Positions 38,301 to 50,444 of a stretch of DNA of 64,000 nucleotides are shown in pieces. Each line of letters starts with the position of its first letter. Within the stretch, counting starts at the first letter, position 1. The notes below the pieces were generated by a model, which made no database searches, was not told where the DNA came from, and saw only the letters and a program-made list of their open reading frames with translations. The position numbers and the translations under genes are program-made. The stretch comes from Dasyornis broadbenti (lineage: Eukaryota > Chordata > Aves > Passeriformes > Dasyornithidae), in NCBI GenBank assembly GCA_013397935.1, contig VZRN01001124.1, forward strand, positions 244,530 through 308,529. Direction: 5' to 3'.

Positions 38301-40626
38301 AGGTTGGTTACGTTGACTGGGATGACAGCAGGATGGAGACAGCTACTGCATGCTGAAGTAGCTGCCCAGGCAAATGTGATACAGAAAAATGAGTGTACTG
38401 TGAAGGGGGAATAGACAAAGTCTGAACAGGAAAACTCTCAGAACTTACAGACAAAGCAACTGATTTCTCTACTGCTCTGAAAGGAGTCTTTGTTCCTTCT
38501 CCAGCATCAGGAGTCCGTAGCTGTATAAAATAGGATGTCAATGTTCTCTGGAAGCTCCCTTGCCCTGATCCTTATTCATCTATGATTAACCAGTTCAGCA
38601 GTAGCAAGCCAATGCCTGCATTCTGCAACAAGGGGTTTACAAGACAATTGATTGTGAATTATCATCCAATGGTACTAAGCAGACCTAAACCAATCCAGTA
38701 CTTTCTTTAAGAGAGCAGGGGTTTTATACTCTCTTGGTTTGCCACCAAGGACATTGCATCAAGATCAATAGCAAAGACTGCACTCTTCACAACAGAAATC
38801 AAATCTTTTGTAGTTCTTGGCCCTAGGACTACACAATTTTCAGATTTGCAACTCCCTTCCCATAAATGCAATCAAACCCAAGAATATGTAGTCCTGATAT
38901 CTGAAAAACTACTCTTTGTACTAGTTCCATTGTGTAAATTCCATATCTGCAGGAAAAACAAAACAAAACAAAGTACCATTATCACATTCCCATGAGAACA
39001 GCTGTGGAAAAATGTCCAAGAGCATATACTTACAATATAACTGAATGAATAATGTCAGGTAACGACCTCTCCACTTGTGAGTTATTTATATGTAAAGTTG
39101 CCACATTAAAGTACCATATTATTTCTGCTCTATGTCAGCATTCACCAGCTAATGCAGAGGTGACAGCATCAGAACAAATACCTGAAAAGAGCGGGATTGA
39201 GGGAAGCAAAGCTCATATTACTTGGTGCTTTGAGAAAAGCCCTTGCCTCAGCCAAAACACAAGTGAACCAGGGCTGACACTGTGTACAGGTCCTTAGAAA
39301 TTAAATGGTTCTGCCACAAATATTTGGTTGGTCAGATGATTTCAGGCTTTGAAGGGGCAGTGTTATATAATAACATAACAGTCCATTGATTTTAGGAAAA
39401 GGAGAGGTATTATAGGACAAAATAGAATGAATAATACAAACCCTATGGGCTGAAAGTTTTCAGGGAACACTGGGATACAACTTAGTCATATTCATGTCCT
39501 TTGGAAACATTCCATTTAACTTGGAAACCTCCCTAAGCAGTACCTCTTACCACTGATAAAGGGGAATGTATTCACTATCCTTTAAATAAAAAAAGGCCAT
39601 TTGTTTTACCCTTCTTGAATGCTTTTCCTGTATTGTCACTACAGTGAGAAAACCCATCTTTCCTACTGTAAAGCTGCTCACTATTGTCTATATCTTTTCA
39701 AGGGAAGAGAGAACTGATAGAAAAATACAGTGAATACACAGTAAACTCCATCTCAGGCTCCTATAGAGTTATTAGGCACATACCGATATGACACTAAATG
39801 GGAGTGCTTTATAAAAGGTAATGTAATAGTACCAGATTAAATATAGGAACTGCTTATTATAAAATATGCATTTTTCTCTCCTGTTAAAGAAATACTGCAT
39901 TGTATCCCTCTTCCAAATGAAACTGCCACCACAGAATTTCCCTTTCTAAAAGGATTTTTTTCTCATCAATGATGGGTGTCCTTGAAATGTTGCAGAGGCA
40001 AACAACTGCAGCACTAAAATGATCACTTGGCAGCTTGCTGATGCTTGCTGAATCTCTCTCTCTCTGAGCCAGCTCCTGCTTTTTCTTATCCCTCTTACAG
40101 TGATCTCATACAGCATCAGAGACTGACATGAAACTGCAGTTCCAAGGCATTTTTATCTCCCAAGACAAAGAGAGGTATTTGCTTGAGATAAATTTAAATA
40201 CTCCACCCAGCTTAACTCCACTGCAGTTCATGTGTGAAATCAAGTGCGTTTGCTCATGAGAGGGTTAGGAAACTCCATCTTTGTTTCACACTAGAGCGAA
40301 GTCTAGGATTCAAATGTTCCAGAAATCCGAAGTTCTCCTCTCTCATTTGCACTGCACAAGCTGTGATAGTGTAAAGTGAGAGGGGCAAATCACTTGCATT
40401 CCTTAAAAGAAATAAGCACAAAAGCTTTTGCTTAATTTCCTTTACAGTAGCTATAGTTAGACCTTACAGAAAACTAATGTGATACCTTAAGAACTTCTAG
40501 TTTTTATTCTTCATGTATCTGCAGCTTTGGTGTAGTTCTGGGCTTCATATAAAATGCTAAAACCTCTGTTCCCAGCACCTTCAGCCAAAACAATTCCTCT
40601 GAATGGAAATCCACGGACACATTCGT
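32391..40626. other. Intron-like DNA, nothing recognised
   Basis: Eight kilobases of AT-rich DNA with only short, unrecognised open frames (maximum 108 codons, minus strand 37858-38184). Simple runs include an A-rich stretch at 34.04-34.07 kb, (AAAC)n-like bases at 36.47 kb and (AAAAC)n at 38.95 kb. The 33.69-33.95 kb part has GATAAGG/TTATC motifs and no repeat character; no function can be assigned. Confidence 0.55.
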
Positions 40627-40910
40627 TGTCCTGGAGCCCGAAAATACGTAAACAACAGTGAATTGGGGGGGAGCAGGTCTGGGGTGGTTAATGGCATCGC
40701 CTGAGGGTGTGACTGGAGAATTAAGGGCCAATATGCTAATATGATAGAACTTACAAAAGGCGAGGAGCTCGTGACCCCGTGTCCATTTTTTGGGTGTAGC
40801 CCCAGGAGGGGGCTTTGCTTGCCCTGAATGTACCTTTAATAAATTTGTCCGCTTTTTATTCTCCTAACTTTGTCTTGGCCTCTGTTTCAGGTAGCCTGTT
40901 GTAGACATCA
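40627..40910 (+). mobile_element. Avian ERV-type LTR fragment or solo LTR
   Basis: The LTR character rests on a CpG-bearing, G-rich 5' part, a degenerate TATA-like TTACAAAAGG near 40.75 kb, and a block around GTAGCCCCAGGAGGGGGC. An AATAAA signal at 40838-40843 is followed by 'ttgtccgctttttattctcc' and 'ttgtcttggcctctgtttca', a U5 layout familiar from avian ERVK-type LTRs. The start TGTCCTGGAG at 40627 is preferred because it is preceded by CATTCGT and the region after the end contains CATTCTT, an imperfect possible duplication. The 3' edge could be anywhere from 40889 to 40913. No retroviral genes flank it. Confidence 0.65.
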
Positions 40911-42754
40911 GATGCATTCTTATTGCATACAGCTTTTTATCAGGAAATGCTTTTGCCCCTAGAAAAGATGTTAATCTGCTTGTGCTACTTATCTGCTCCC
41001 TAATTTTACACTAAGTCTAAAACAAACAAACAAACAAATCTCCTTGATTCTTTGCAATTCACCTGTAAGCACTAACTGACCAAGCCAAAACATTGCTGGA
41101 AAACCTGTCTATCAAATATCGTTAGGATATTCTACTTGCCTAGTTCCATCCTCCTACTGGACAACAGAAAACACAACTTTTCAGAAACCAGCCAGCCACC
41201 ATGGCATGTATTAGTCCTTACGATTTACTCCTAGTCCTACCAGATACATGGGGCAGCAGAGAGAACTGGGAACCCACATCAGTGTCTTACTCTGGTTTTC
41301 ATCAGAGGAGCTTTCAGGAACATCAGGCCCATTTCTCTGTGTTTCCACTGTTGAAGAGGCAGTGTGCACACTTAAACAGAAATGGTGGTCCTGAGGCATG
41401 TTCTGAGTACATGACAGTGTATGTGGCAAATATACAAGTTTTATTTGCCCTTACTAAGGATGACATACATAACTTGATGTGGATATAAAACTTTAGCCAA
41501 TAAAACTTGTGGCCATAAACTTTTGCTAATAAAAACCTATGCTATATTGTCAAATATTTTCTCTTTCTCTAATTATACAGAAATACAGTAATGATGAGCA
41601 GGTAGATTCAGACATTAGGCTAGGCCAGTATGAGATATTTCTAACTGCGGTACATCACAAGATATAAACCTGTCCAAATCTGACTGGCAGTAATTTAGGA
41701 AGGTTTAAAACTTATCATGACCAACAGATCTATGATTATCACAGAGGAGTTATTGCCTGCTGTGTAATTAGTTTGTTCTCACCAAGCTAGCCCATGGCTT
41801 ACAGGCATTTTGCAGTGTTGTAAAACACCCTGGAGAAGGATGACTACTGCAGATGGAAAAGCACTCTCCATTGCAACACACAGGCCAGGAGAGCTCCGTT
41901 AGCCCTCGGTGCCTAATGCCTTCAGAGCTGAAGAACCTGGTTTACATCCTGCTGCCTCCACTTGGTGTTTTATGTGCACAGCTGGCTAATGACCATGTTG
42001 TATTATGTATAAAACCATTTACTGTGATATGCTAGTGGTGTTAATATGCTGTAGAGTATTTTTGCTTTGTTTAAGGGGCAACTCTGGGAAACATTAATGC
42101 TGGATGGTACAAAAACAAGGGTAATTCCAGTCCAGACTGCAAGAAGAAATCCACAAAGCAGCCAAATATTTCCATCTGCTCAGTGAACAAAGAAAACTTT
42201 CATGCCTCAATTTATGCTGTCAGTAGTGGGTAAGGAATCTTCTTGCATTTGTAGAATGCTGCTTAGCAGTGCTTCTCTTTGGTGGCCTCCATGCTCCTTG
42301 TACCTCAGCATGAGGCTTTCAGGCTGTTTTGACTTGTTCCAGCCCCTTTGCAACTTGCCTCAGAGAAAGTGCTGAATACAAGGAGCTCTCTGCTACACTA
42401 AAAGAAACCAGTGGTCAAAAGGTATGAATGAGGTTTTGAAAGTTTAGTGCTGACCACAACTTATCACACACTTCTTGAAAGTATAAAACAGCAAAAAAAC
42501 CTTTGCTTCAGCCTGTCCTACACAGTTAGTCTCTGGAATCTTCATGTCCTGAGAGGATGTCTGCTCTGTATAAAAGTAATTATGTGCAGAATGTAATGGA
42601 GGCCTGTTACCTTCTCACTAGAACTTGTAATTACATCCAACTTTTTTCCTCCTTATTTTACTGGTTTTTTACTTTCACTGATGCATCCCTAGAGTGGCTT
42701 GAAGAGCCTGTTAGAGACTTTAAAGTATTGAAAAGCACCACAAAGGCACCCTAG
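40911..42754. other. Intron-like DNA, nothing recognised
   Basis: Short open frames up to 95 codons with no recognisable content. A small (AAAC)n run lies at 41019-41038. Confidence 0.55.
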
Positions 42755-42810
42755 AGAAGGCTCCTAGTGACCTTATTTCTCAAGCTTTCCAAAAAAAAAA
42801 AAAAAAAAAA
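42755..42810 (+). repeat. Possible CR1 fragment running into a 20-base poly-A
   Basis: The bases 'agagaaggctcctagtgacc' followed by 'ttatttctcaagctttcc' resemble an internal CR1 block, and a pure A20 tract (42791-42810) follows directly. CR1 elements end in octamer repeats and not poly-A, so the junction is either coincidental or the product of a different, A-tailed retroposon. The CR1 match is short. Confidence 0.3.
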
Positions 42811-43368
42811 GGTTGGTACTGAAGATGTGTGGGTCTGCCAGCATACAGATGCAATGCAGAGTTTTTTGCTCACAGTTAACATCTGAGTAGGAGTTCCAGA
42901 CAATTACACTGTCAGAAACAAGCAATATAGAATAAACTGTGCTTGGTGAAGTTTCCCTTCTATTTCCTTGTCTTCCCCTCATCCATATACTTTCTCAGCA
43001 GGATTGCTTTCCAGGCTAACAGGAGTGATGGGGGAGCTCTAGCTCCCTGGAGTGGCCAATCTGCTGCATCACTGATACCAGAAAGGCAACTCAGCCCACC
43101 TCACTGTTTCCTACTTCCAAAGTGTTTCTAAACTTTGCCTCAGCTGCTGTTGAGGGATACTGGAACTTGCACCATAATATGGAAACACATGGGGTGACTA
43201 ACATCAAGGCTTAGTTTGTGTGAAATGCTTAATTCACATTTTAATGAACACAAGATGCCCGGATACTGTCAGATGCCCAGGTACTCCCTACCAGCCTTCT
43301 CACCCCTTGCTATCCTGCATCCTCAATGTCATTTGCAGAACTGACAAGGTCAATGACTGACTGCAATA
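42811..43368. other. Intron-like DNA, nothing recognised
   Basis: No gene or repeat recognised between the poly-A tract and the next CR1. Confidence 0.6.
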
Positions 43369-43835
43369 ATCACAGAATGTTAAAGGCTGGAATGGACCTT
43401 AAAGATCATTCTGTTCCAAACCCCCTGCCATGGGCAGGGACACCTCCCACTAGACCAGGTTGCTCAAGGCCTGATCCAATCTGGACTTGAACACTGATAA
43501 GGATGGGGCATCCATATCCATATGGGGCAACCTCTTCCAGTGCCTCACCACCCTCATAGGCAAGATTTCTTTTTTTCTTAATATCTAGCCTAAATTTCTC
43601 CCATTTCAGTTGGAACCCATTACTCCTTGTCCTATCACTATAGTTCCTGACAAAGAATCCCTCTCCAACTTCCTTGCAGGCCCCCTTCAGATAGCAAAAT
43701 GTTGCAGTGAGGTCTCCACACAACCTTCTCCTCTCCAGGCTGAAGAGCCCCACCTTCCCTAGCCTGAGCATTGCAGTGTGCTGCATATGAAGGCCATTCA
43801 ACAGTTTCAGCTCATTCAGAGGGGAGCCACCTGTG
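43369..43835 (-). repeat. CR1 LINE, 5'-truncated, minus strand
   Basis: The plus strand shows the reversed CR1 3' end: 'aatcacagaatgttaaaggc', 'ggaccttaaagatcattctg', 'accccctgccatgggcaggg', 'ccactagaccaggttgctca'. Farther on comes 'ctgaagagccccaccttccc', the complement of the GGGGCTCTTCAGCCTGGAGAGG block. A 172-codon minus-strand open frame (43406-43924) runs through the element and into the neighbouring microsatellite; it is a by-product, not a gene. Confidence 0.95.
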
Positions 43836-43854
43836 AATGTTTCTGCAGAGATAC

Positions 43855-43928
43855 AGACATATATAGAGATATAGATAGAGATATAGCTATAGATAGATAG
43901 ACAGACAGACAGACACACACACACACAG
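43855..43928. repeat. Compound microsatellite (ATAG)/(ACAG)/(AC)
   Basis: Imperfect ATAGAG/ATAGAT units grade into ATAG, then four ACAG-type units, then about eight AC units. It lies just beyond the 5' end of the minus-strand CR1 and is likely length-variable between individuals. Confidence 0.95.
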
Positions 43929-46769
43929 ATACCTTCAGGTCGATGGATCTGGGCTGCCTTCCAGGTAACTGTGTTCTGCTTAGATTAATTTGGTCAATAT
44001 TTTTTTTCTATTGGCTTGGGCTGCTGATAGATCCACTTTGTTCTTGAAAAATATAAAGATGTTACTTCCCTGCTATAGTTTTGCAGAAGCAGGAGAGGGT
44101 TTACAAACAAGAATCCCAGAGAATGCACTGGGAGATATAGCACACGGTAGCCTGAATCATGGGTTTCCAGGTCTGCCACAAAGACGACTTTCTCAGGAAG
44201 CTACAACAGAGAAAGAATGTCTGTCTTGTGTTAATCCTTATCAGGGGAAGACAGGCTTAAATGTGTTTGTTTGTAACAGTATTCAAGTTTGCTAAAGTAT
44301 TTTAATAAGTAGCTAAGAAGAAGAGGCTGTCTAAAATCTAGTTTTCCTTTGATGGAGGAAGGAGGAGAAAATCTAAATTAAAATAGTTATGTTTCATACA
44401 CAGTATGTAACACAGTGTGAAGAGTTGTGATATTTTTCTATGAATAATATTCACAGTAGCAGGCAACACTTTATGATATTACTCTGCCTCTGAGGGTAGG
44501 GGAAGCTTGTTATAATTTTTTTTGGTGGTGTGAGGAGTTTTTCCTATGGAGTTTCCTCACTCACTGATCTTGACCTATGTAACAATCACTATGCACCCAT
44601 GATCAGGACACAAACAGCATTAATGGGCAAAACAAGTTAACAGATAACAGGTAAAATCTAAAGGGTGGATACAGTATTTGTTTTTGATGTATGTCTTGTA
44701 TCTCTCATAATACTTACACACACTGCATGCTAACATGTACTTTTAGGCTGGGACAATTCATCCCTAAAGAAATGAAGACCAATGCTTCAGTTAAAAGTAA
44801 ACTCTATTGCTAGATTTTTCAGGAGAGTCTAAAGCCATTGTTCTTTGTAATATTTTTTTTATGGAGGTGTTCTGGTGATGCAGTTTGATTTTCTTGGCTC
44901 TATATTTTACTATCTCACCTATGGGAAAGTGGACATTGCTAGTACATTGATTAATGAATTGGAAGTTTCTCTAGTTACACTGCTGTTTAACCAAGCACTT
45001 CTCTTTATTCCCTACTGATGATCGCCAAAGGTCCCCTCAGTACTTCACAGACAGTGTTGCTACACTGACATTGCCCTCACTGGGCTCTTTCCTCTCTCTT
45101 CCACAAACCATTAAGAAATGCCAATTGTAAGGTCTATACAGAAGTTAGAATCCAGACTAGGTCTGACTTCTGCAGGACACCAGACCGAATCAAAAGCTTT
45201 TCTAGAAACAATATTGAGGATCTACTAAGTGCTAGGATAAGTAACTGACAAAACATAAAACTGTTCATTCCAGTTTTTTGCGCTTTTCCCTTTATATTAA
45301 ACGGTAACATAAAGACAATCAACATAAAATTCATGGGGCAGTTACCAGCCATTTGGTTTTGTATGTACATATTGTAGATTCAGAATGGTTTTGACAGCAA
45401 TGGCTGTTACTGCTTGAGAGACACTGCAAGTACCAGAATTATGACACTCTGCAATGCCCAGTGCTGATTATCGCACAAGTGAGACAGCTTTTCTACCACA
45501 CATGAAATATTTTATACAGCCACAGCTGGAAAAGTTACCTTATATTCCGCTATAAATATGAAGAAAATATCACTTGGAGACTCTTCTAAGATAAAGATGC
45601 ATGAGCTGAAGCAAGCATTTTGAAAAAGCCAGCTGTAAATAGAGGTTGTAACTTACTTGGCTGATACACAAACACCTGAACTTCCTGCAAGCTATTGCAA
45701 GAGCAGATTAGAACTAAAGGAAGGGCAGGCAGTCTATAAAATACATCAATGTTATGGCAGACATTGTTCTGTGAGTCCCTGAAGACAGTATTATCTCATA
45801 TGAGCTGTATAATTTTGCTGTACTTAACATCATACTGCGCTGAAGAGTTTTCTAAAGTACAGAATATTTGTAATTTAGGACGTTCCGTAAGTAGAACTTT
45901 GTGCAAACAAGGAACTAGGTCAGGTCATCAGACTCAGAATGACATGCTTAATGCACTGTTTGTCCTATTCTTTTCAAATTAAATATTTATTTATCTGAAG
46001 GATGACAGGGATTTGCTTTTCTTTGATCTTATTTGGAACATAGTGAATGCATACAGTGAAGACACAATGACGGGATGCCAGAGTAAATTACTATATCCTG
46101 AAACATTAAAATGTGCCCTTAAAATTTGAGTTTTCCAAGGCAACTAGATCTTACCCTCTCCCTCTGCACATGTTATTTACAGAGCAAAACACTGTGCTAA
46201 CATCAAGTTAGCTACAGTGTAATGTGTGTGTACATATATATGGATGTGCAGTATACCTTCACTCTAGACAAATTCAATTGTGCTGGGATCCACTGCAGCT
46301 GGCACACAAGCTAATAAGAAGCCTGAGCAGGCACCTACCAGCTGTAATACACTGTTTCTGTAAAGTATAAAACAATCTCAGCACAATAGGCAGATGTTCA
46401 AAGTTAACTCTTGAATCAGAGTCCCGAGCAGGTGATGAACTAATTTTATGGTGGACTTTTTTCAGTACACCATTTCACTGAATTCAGCATGGCTGTGGAT
46501 AACTATTTCAATATGGATAACTTAAATGGCTGAGGTTCACCTAATGTTTGACTTTGCTGTATTGCGAAGCAAGAGTGTGAACCAGCAGATACCAAGTTAA
46601 ATTTACAATAGTTTCAGCAGGGACTGAAAAAAAGGCTTTGGGATAGAAAGCTCAGGTAAGAATTCTGATATGGTCTTTTCTACTTTGACCCACACCCTAT
46701 TTACGTACTGTTGGCAGCTCCCCTTCTCCATCAGTGACCCAGAAAATTAGAAAAACAGGTCACACATAC
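43929..46769. other. Intron-like DNA, nothing recognised
   Basis: No exon or known repeat. Open frames up to 101 codons are unrecognisable. There are several poly-T runs (44.51, 44.85 kb). Confidence 0.55.
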
Positions 46770-47080
46770 AGAAATGCTGGAGGAACTAATAGTTTAGAAA
46801 AGAGATGACTCATGGGGAAGACGATCACAATCTATAAATATCTTCAAGGCAATAACATAAATGTATAAATGAAAGATGGGAATTGTTCTGTCTCAGAAGC
46901 TGGTAGGTAAGCTGGCAGCATAAGGAAAAAGATAACTGGTAAGTGAATAGCATCTCCAGGGATATTGGCTAGGAACCATTACTACAAATATTCAAGAACA
47001 GGTAAAATCAATACTAGTGGGTAAGATGCATTGAGAAGACCTGCAAGATCCCTAGAGCTTGACTAGATGTTTCCAAGGCA
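46770..47080 (+). repeat. Strongly diverged CR1 LINE
   Basis: Recognisable blocks in CR1 order include 'gatgactcatggggaagacg', then 'atcacaatctataaatatct' and 'tcaaggcaataac', corresponding to the CTC..GGGGAGACCT.AT...TCTATAAATACCTGAAGG block. Farther on, 'aaatattcaagaacaggtaa' and a final 'cttgactagatg' match the 3' part. Old and without coding capacity; edges approximate. Confidence 0.7.
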
Positions 47081-49489
47081 TCATTTTTGGTGCTATTTTT
47101 GCTATCCATGACATTATGGTAAGCCCTAGAGAGATAAAAGATTACACTCACCAAGGTAAATGTGGCTGCTTAAATTACAATTATGTGTAAGCAGGCATTT
47201 CATTGACTCAGCACCTGACATCTCCTTACTATCAGTGAGAGCTTTTATGACATGCTGATGTTGAAGGTACTACACATCACTGATACAGACTCATAGTTGC
47301 TAATTATACTAATAACAACACAAGCTATCTGCTGCTAATCTTATTGATATAAATAGTATTATTAATTCCATTAGCCGTCAGCAGTGATGTTGAATGACAC
47401 AGTGTACAGTCATCTCCCTGAATGACTCATTAGGCTCACAGAGAAGAATGACCTTCTTCCACAGCTGCACCTGGCCTGCCTGAGGCATTAATGGCTCAGA
47501 TGTCTTCACTTCCCATCAGACAAATAGCTGGTGAAGTGCAGTGACATATTTTTATTAAATTTAAAAAACAAACCAGAAAACCCTCCAGCACATCAGAGCT
47601 AGGACTGCAACGTCAGACAGTAACAGGCTGCCTGTTGCACTTCAGGTTCCTCTGCAGTGCACATGCACTGGGATGCACTGCAAATAAAAAAACATGTTTC
47701 CATAGGAATTATAGCCCATTTTGTGACTCTATATTTACTTGGTAGTTCTTCTCAACCTCCACATTCAGTTCACTGCACCACATCTTGTTACTGTACACCC
47801 ATAAACCCTAAAAAACTGCATCACGCTTCCAGGCCTTCATTTTTTACACCAGCTAGCACCAGAAAATTTTTTGTTTTGCTTCAATATTCCTAAAACATTT
47901 GGCATTATTACAGTCTTTTTTTGGCAGACATGAAACTAAAGCTAGTCACGAGTAAAGCCGAAGCAGCTAAAACTCTACATTTAAGGAACAAACTTGAACC
48001 CCCTGGAGTGTGATATTTCCAAAGTACTTACCATTTTTATGGCACCCCACAACATGCAGAGCACAGATCCAAGCCTCATGCTTGCAGCTGGGAATGCTCA
48101 GCATTTATGCAAATCTGGCCGAACACACATCCTACCAGCTACCTGCATAAGTAGGAATGTGCAGACTGTGCTCCGTGTATTTTGGCATTGCACATTTGAC
48201 ATCCACTGCCTGGCAATCCCTGGCCACATTCACTGTGTAGTTTCCAAACAAGATGAGGGCTCTACCAAGATCTGACTCAATCTCTGCACAACCCTACAAC
48301 TTTCTGCTGTGTCCTGTATGAGGAACAATACAGAATGTCAGCACCTAATTCAAGACTCTGGCATAGTGCCTGAGCAGAGAGAGGGTGAGTTAAGACTGCA
48401 AAGACAAAGGAACCAGAATTCCTGTGTCTACTACACAGGTGGGTTTCTCTGATCAACTTCTTACATGATTGCCACTTTTGAAAAAAGCAAAGGAAGCATA
48501 TTTTCCTAGGTAATAATGTAAGAAACATCCTCACTAGATTGACAAAAGCAGTATCCTACAGTTTCCTACAATTCTTTAGAAACCCAAAACCACTGGATGG
48601 CATGGTAAACACATGAAGATGTGGGGGTTTGGCAAAACCCATATAGGCTTCCTGTTCCCTATTTAAAAATTCAGAGATAAATATGATCTAGCTCAGCCAG
48701 CCAGTGCTTTATACTTCACCTGTAACCATTCTATCCCACTATAACATAATGAACAGATAAAAAATTCTTAGCACAGAATTTTTTTGCTCAGTGTTTACAT
48801 TAAATCTGGCAAACTATATCTCTGCTTCATCACTGATTCCACCCATGTGTCATCATTGCATAAATGATGCTTACAGTTTTGAGTAAGTCAATTTGAGCAG
48901 TGATTAGTTTTTCTATCTGTTAAACCTTTAAATATTTGATTTGCAAATGAGTTTGACTTTTCATCCCAACTACTACCCCATTATTTCATCTATTTTTTGG
49001 AAAGGTACATATATATCCTGGAAGACAGCCTTACCAAGCATCATGCAAGCACAGTTTTTCTTTGACTTATGATGTGTGTTGCTTTGGTTTTCTATCCTGT
49101 AATCTATACATTTGTCATGGAAGAAACACAGGACAACCAGTTAAGCCTCACCTAAGCCAGCTGCTAAGGAACCCTGCTCTAGGCATAGAGGAAAGCCGAC
49201 GGCTCTCCAAGCCTCACTCTTAGCTCAGCACACACTGCCCTCCTGGGCCAGTAACTTTGCCCTAACTACAGAGAACCTTGAGTTGCTCCTCACCTAAATA
49301 AATGGTCACCATTCAACATGACCTCAAGGAAGATTGTGCGTATGGGAACAACAAATACAACCATACCTGCATCAAGAGAGACTCTCTGCAGAAAGAGTAA
49401 CTAAGAAAATAACTTGCTGGTTTTAATAGATAATTATTAGCCAACAACTTGTGAGAACAGCAGACTTATAAAAAGGGCAACTTCAGCCC
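47081..49489. other. Intron-like DNA, nothing recognised
   Basis: Short unrelated open frames only (maximum 93 codons). No repeat family recognised. Confidence 0.55.
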
Positions 49490-49945
49490 TAATTCGACCC
49501 AGGGAAGGAATTCCTGGCTCTGTGTGTGCAGCACTGGAAAGAACATTATTAGACTGGGGTGTACAGTTCTGGCCTATACATAAAAATGTGGCTGTTGGTA
49601 TCATAAAGCAAGTGCAAAGGAGGATCACAGAAGTGTCCCAGGAACTGACAAATTCATCCTGATAATGCAAGGACTAAGGAATTTTTGATAAATTTAGTGT
49701 ACTGAAGAGTAGACCTGGAGTTGATGCGAACAACATGAAACACTAGTTCCGCAGAAAAGAGATCAGATAGTGTAGCCATTCTAATCCTGCTGACAATAGT
49801 ATAGCAAGATCCACTGACTGAAAGCTAACATGAGACAGATTTAATCTCAAGGAAAAATTTCTTAGGGAAAGTATAAATAAGTATTGAAAGTGGTTACCAG
49901 GAGAGGAGATAGACTTGCCTGGATCTGAAGACTTCAAAACATGTA
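49490..49945 (+). repeat. Strongly diverged CR1 LINE
   Basis: Blocks recognised in order: 'gactggggtgtacagttctg' (the ..GTACTG.GTCCAGTTCTGG region), 'aaggaggatcacagaagtgt', 'gagacagatttaatctcaag', 'gaaaaatttcttagggaaag', 'ttaccaggagaggagataga' and 'ttgcctggatctgaagactt'. It is much older than the CR1 copy that begins about 500 bp downstream. Confidence 0.65.
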
Positions 49946-50444
49946 TTTTAACACTGCTTCTAGAATTAATTTTATGGTCTATACAGCTGGAAAAGAAGAG
50001 AAAGAAACTGGCCTAAATGTTCCAGAAGAATCCTTTTGACCCCGACTCTCCCAAAGTGGACCAAATTTACACCACTGTCCTGATCTTGTAGGTCTCTATT
50101 TGCAGCATGGGTAAAGTCAAAACTCATTGCACAGCCTTGGATGTTCTGTGGAGGCAATCAGGAAAGATTTTTCCATCTATCCATGCTTGACCAGGCACAC
50201 TATGGCTTTCCCTTGTCTGATATTTCTTGCTACTCTGAGGTATCAGAGCAGCTGCAGCTGGAGCTGTGGGCACTGTATGGAGAGCTGCTGCTGTGCTCTA
50301 CAGGAGAGTCCTTTTTCTGCTGTAAAGGAATCCTGTAGAGGGCTAGCTGGTGAGCATTACTTCTATTTTTATTTTTCATTCAGGATCTCAGAGCCTCTTT
50401 CACACACACTTCCTAGTGTTGTCACACTGTTGTGATGTGTGTTC
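49946..50444. other. Spacer between two CR1 copies
   Basis: No gene recognised. Between 50.25 and 50.35 kb there are CTG-rich, moderately GC-rich bases (GAGCAGCTGCAGCTGGAGC) without a clear repeat assignment; a diverged CR1 remnant is possible. Confidence 0.45.

Noticed and set aside
43406..43924. 172-codon minus-strand open frame with a repetitive Ser/Ile/Tyr/Cys start
   Set aside because: It is a microsatellite read-through joined to CR1 3' sequence, not a gene.
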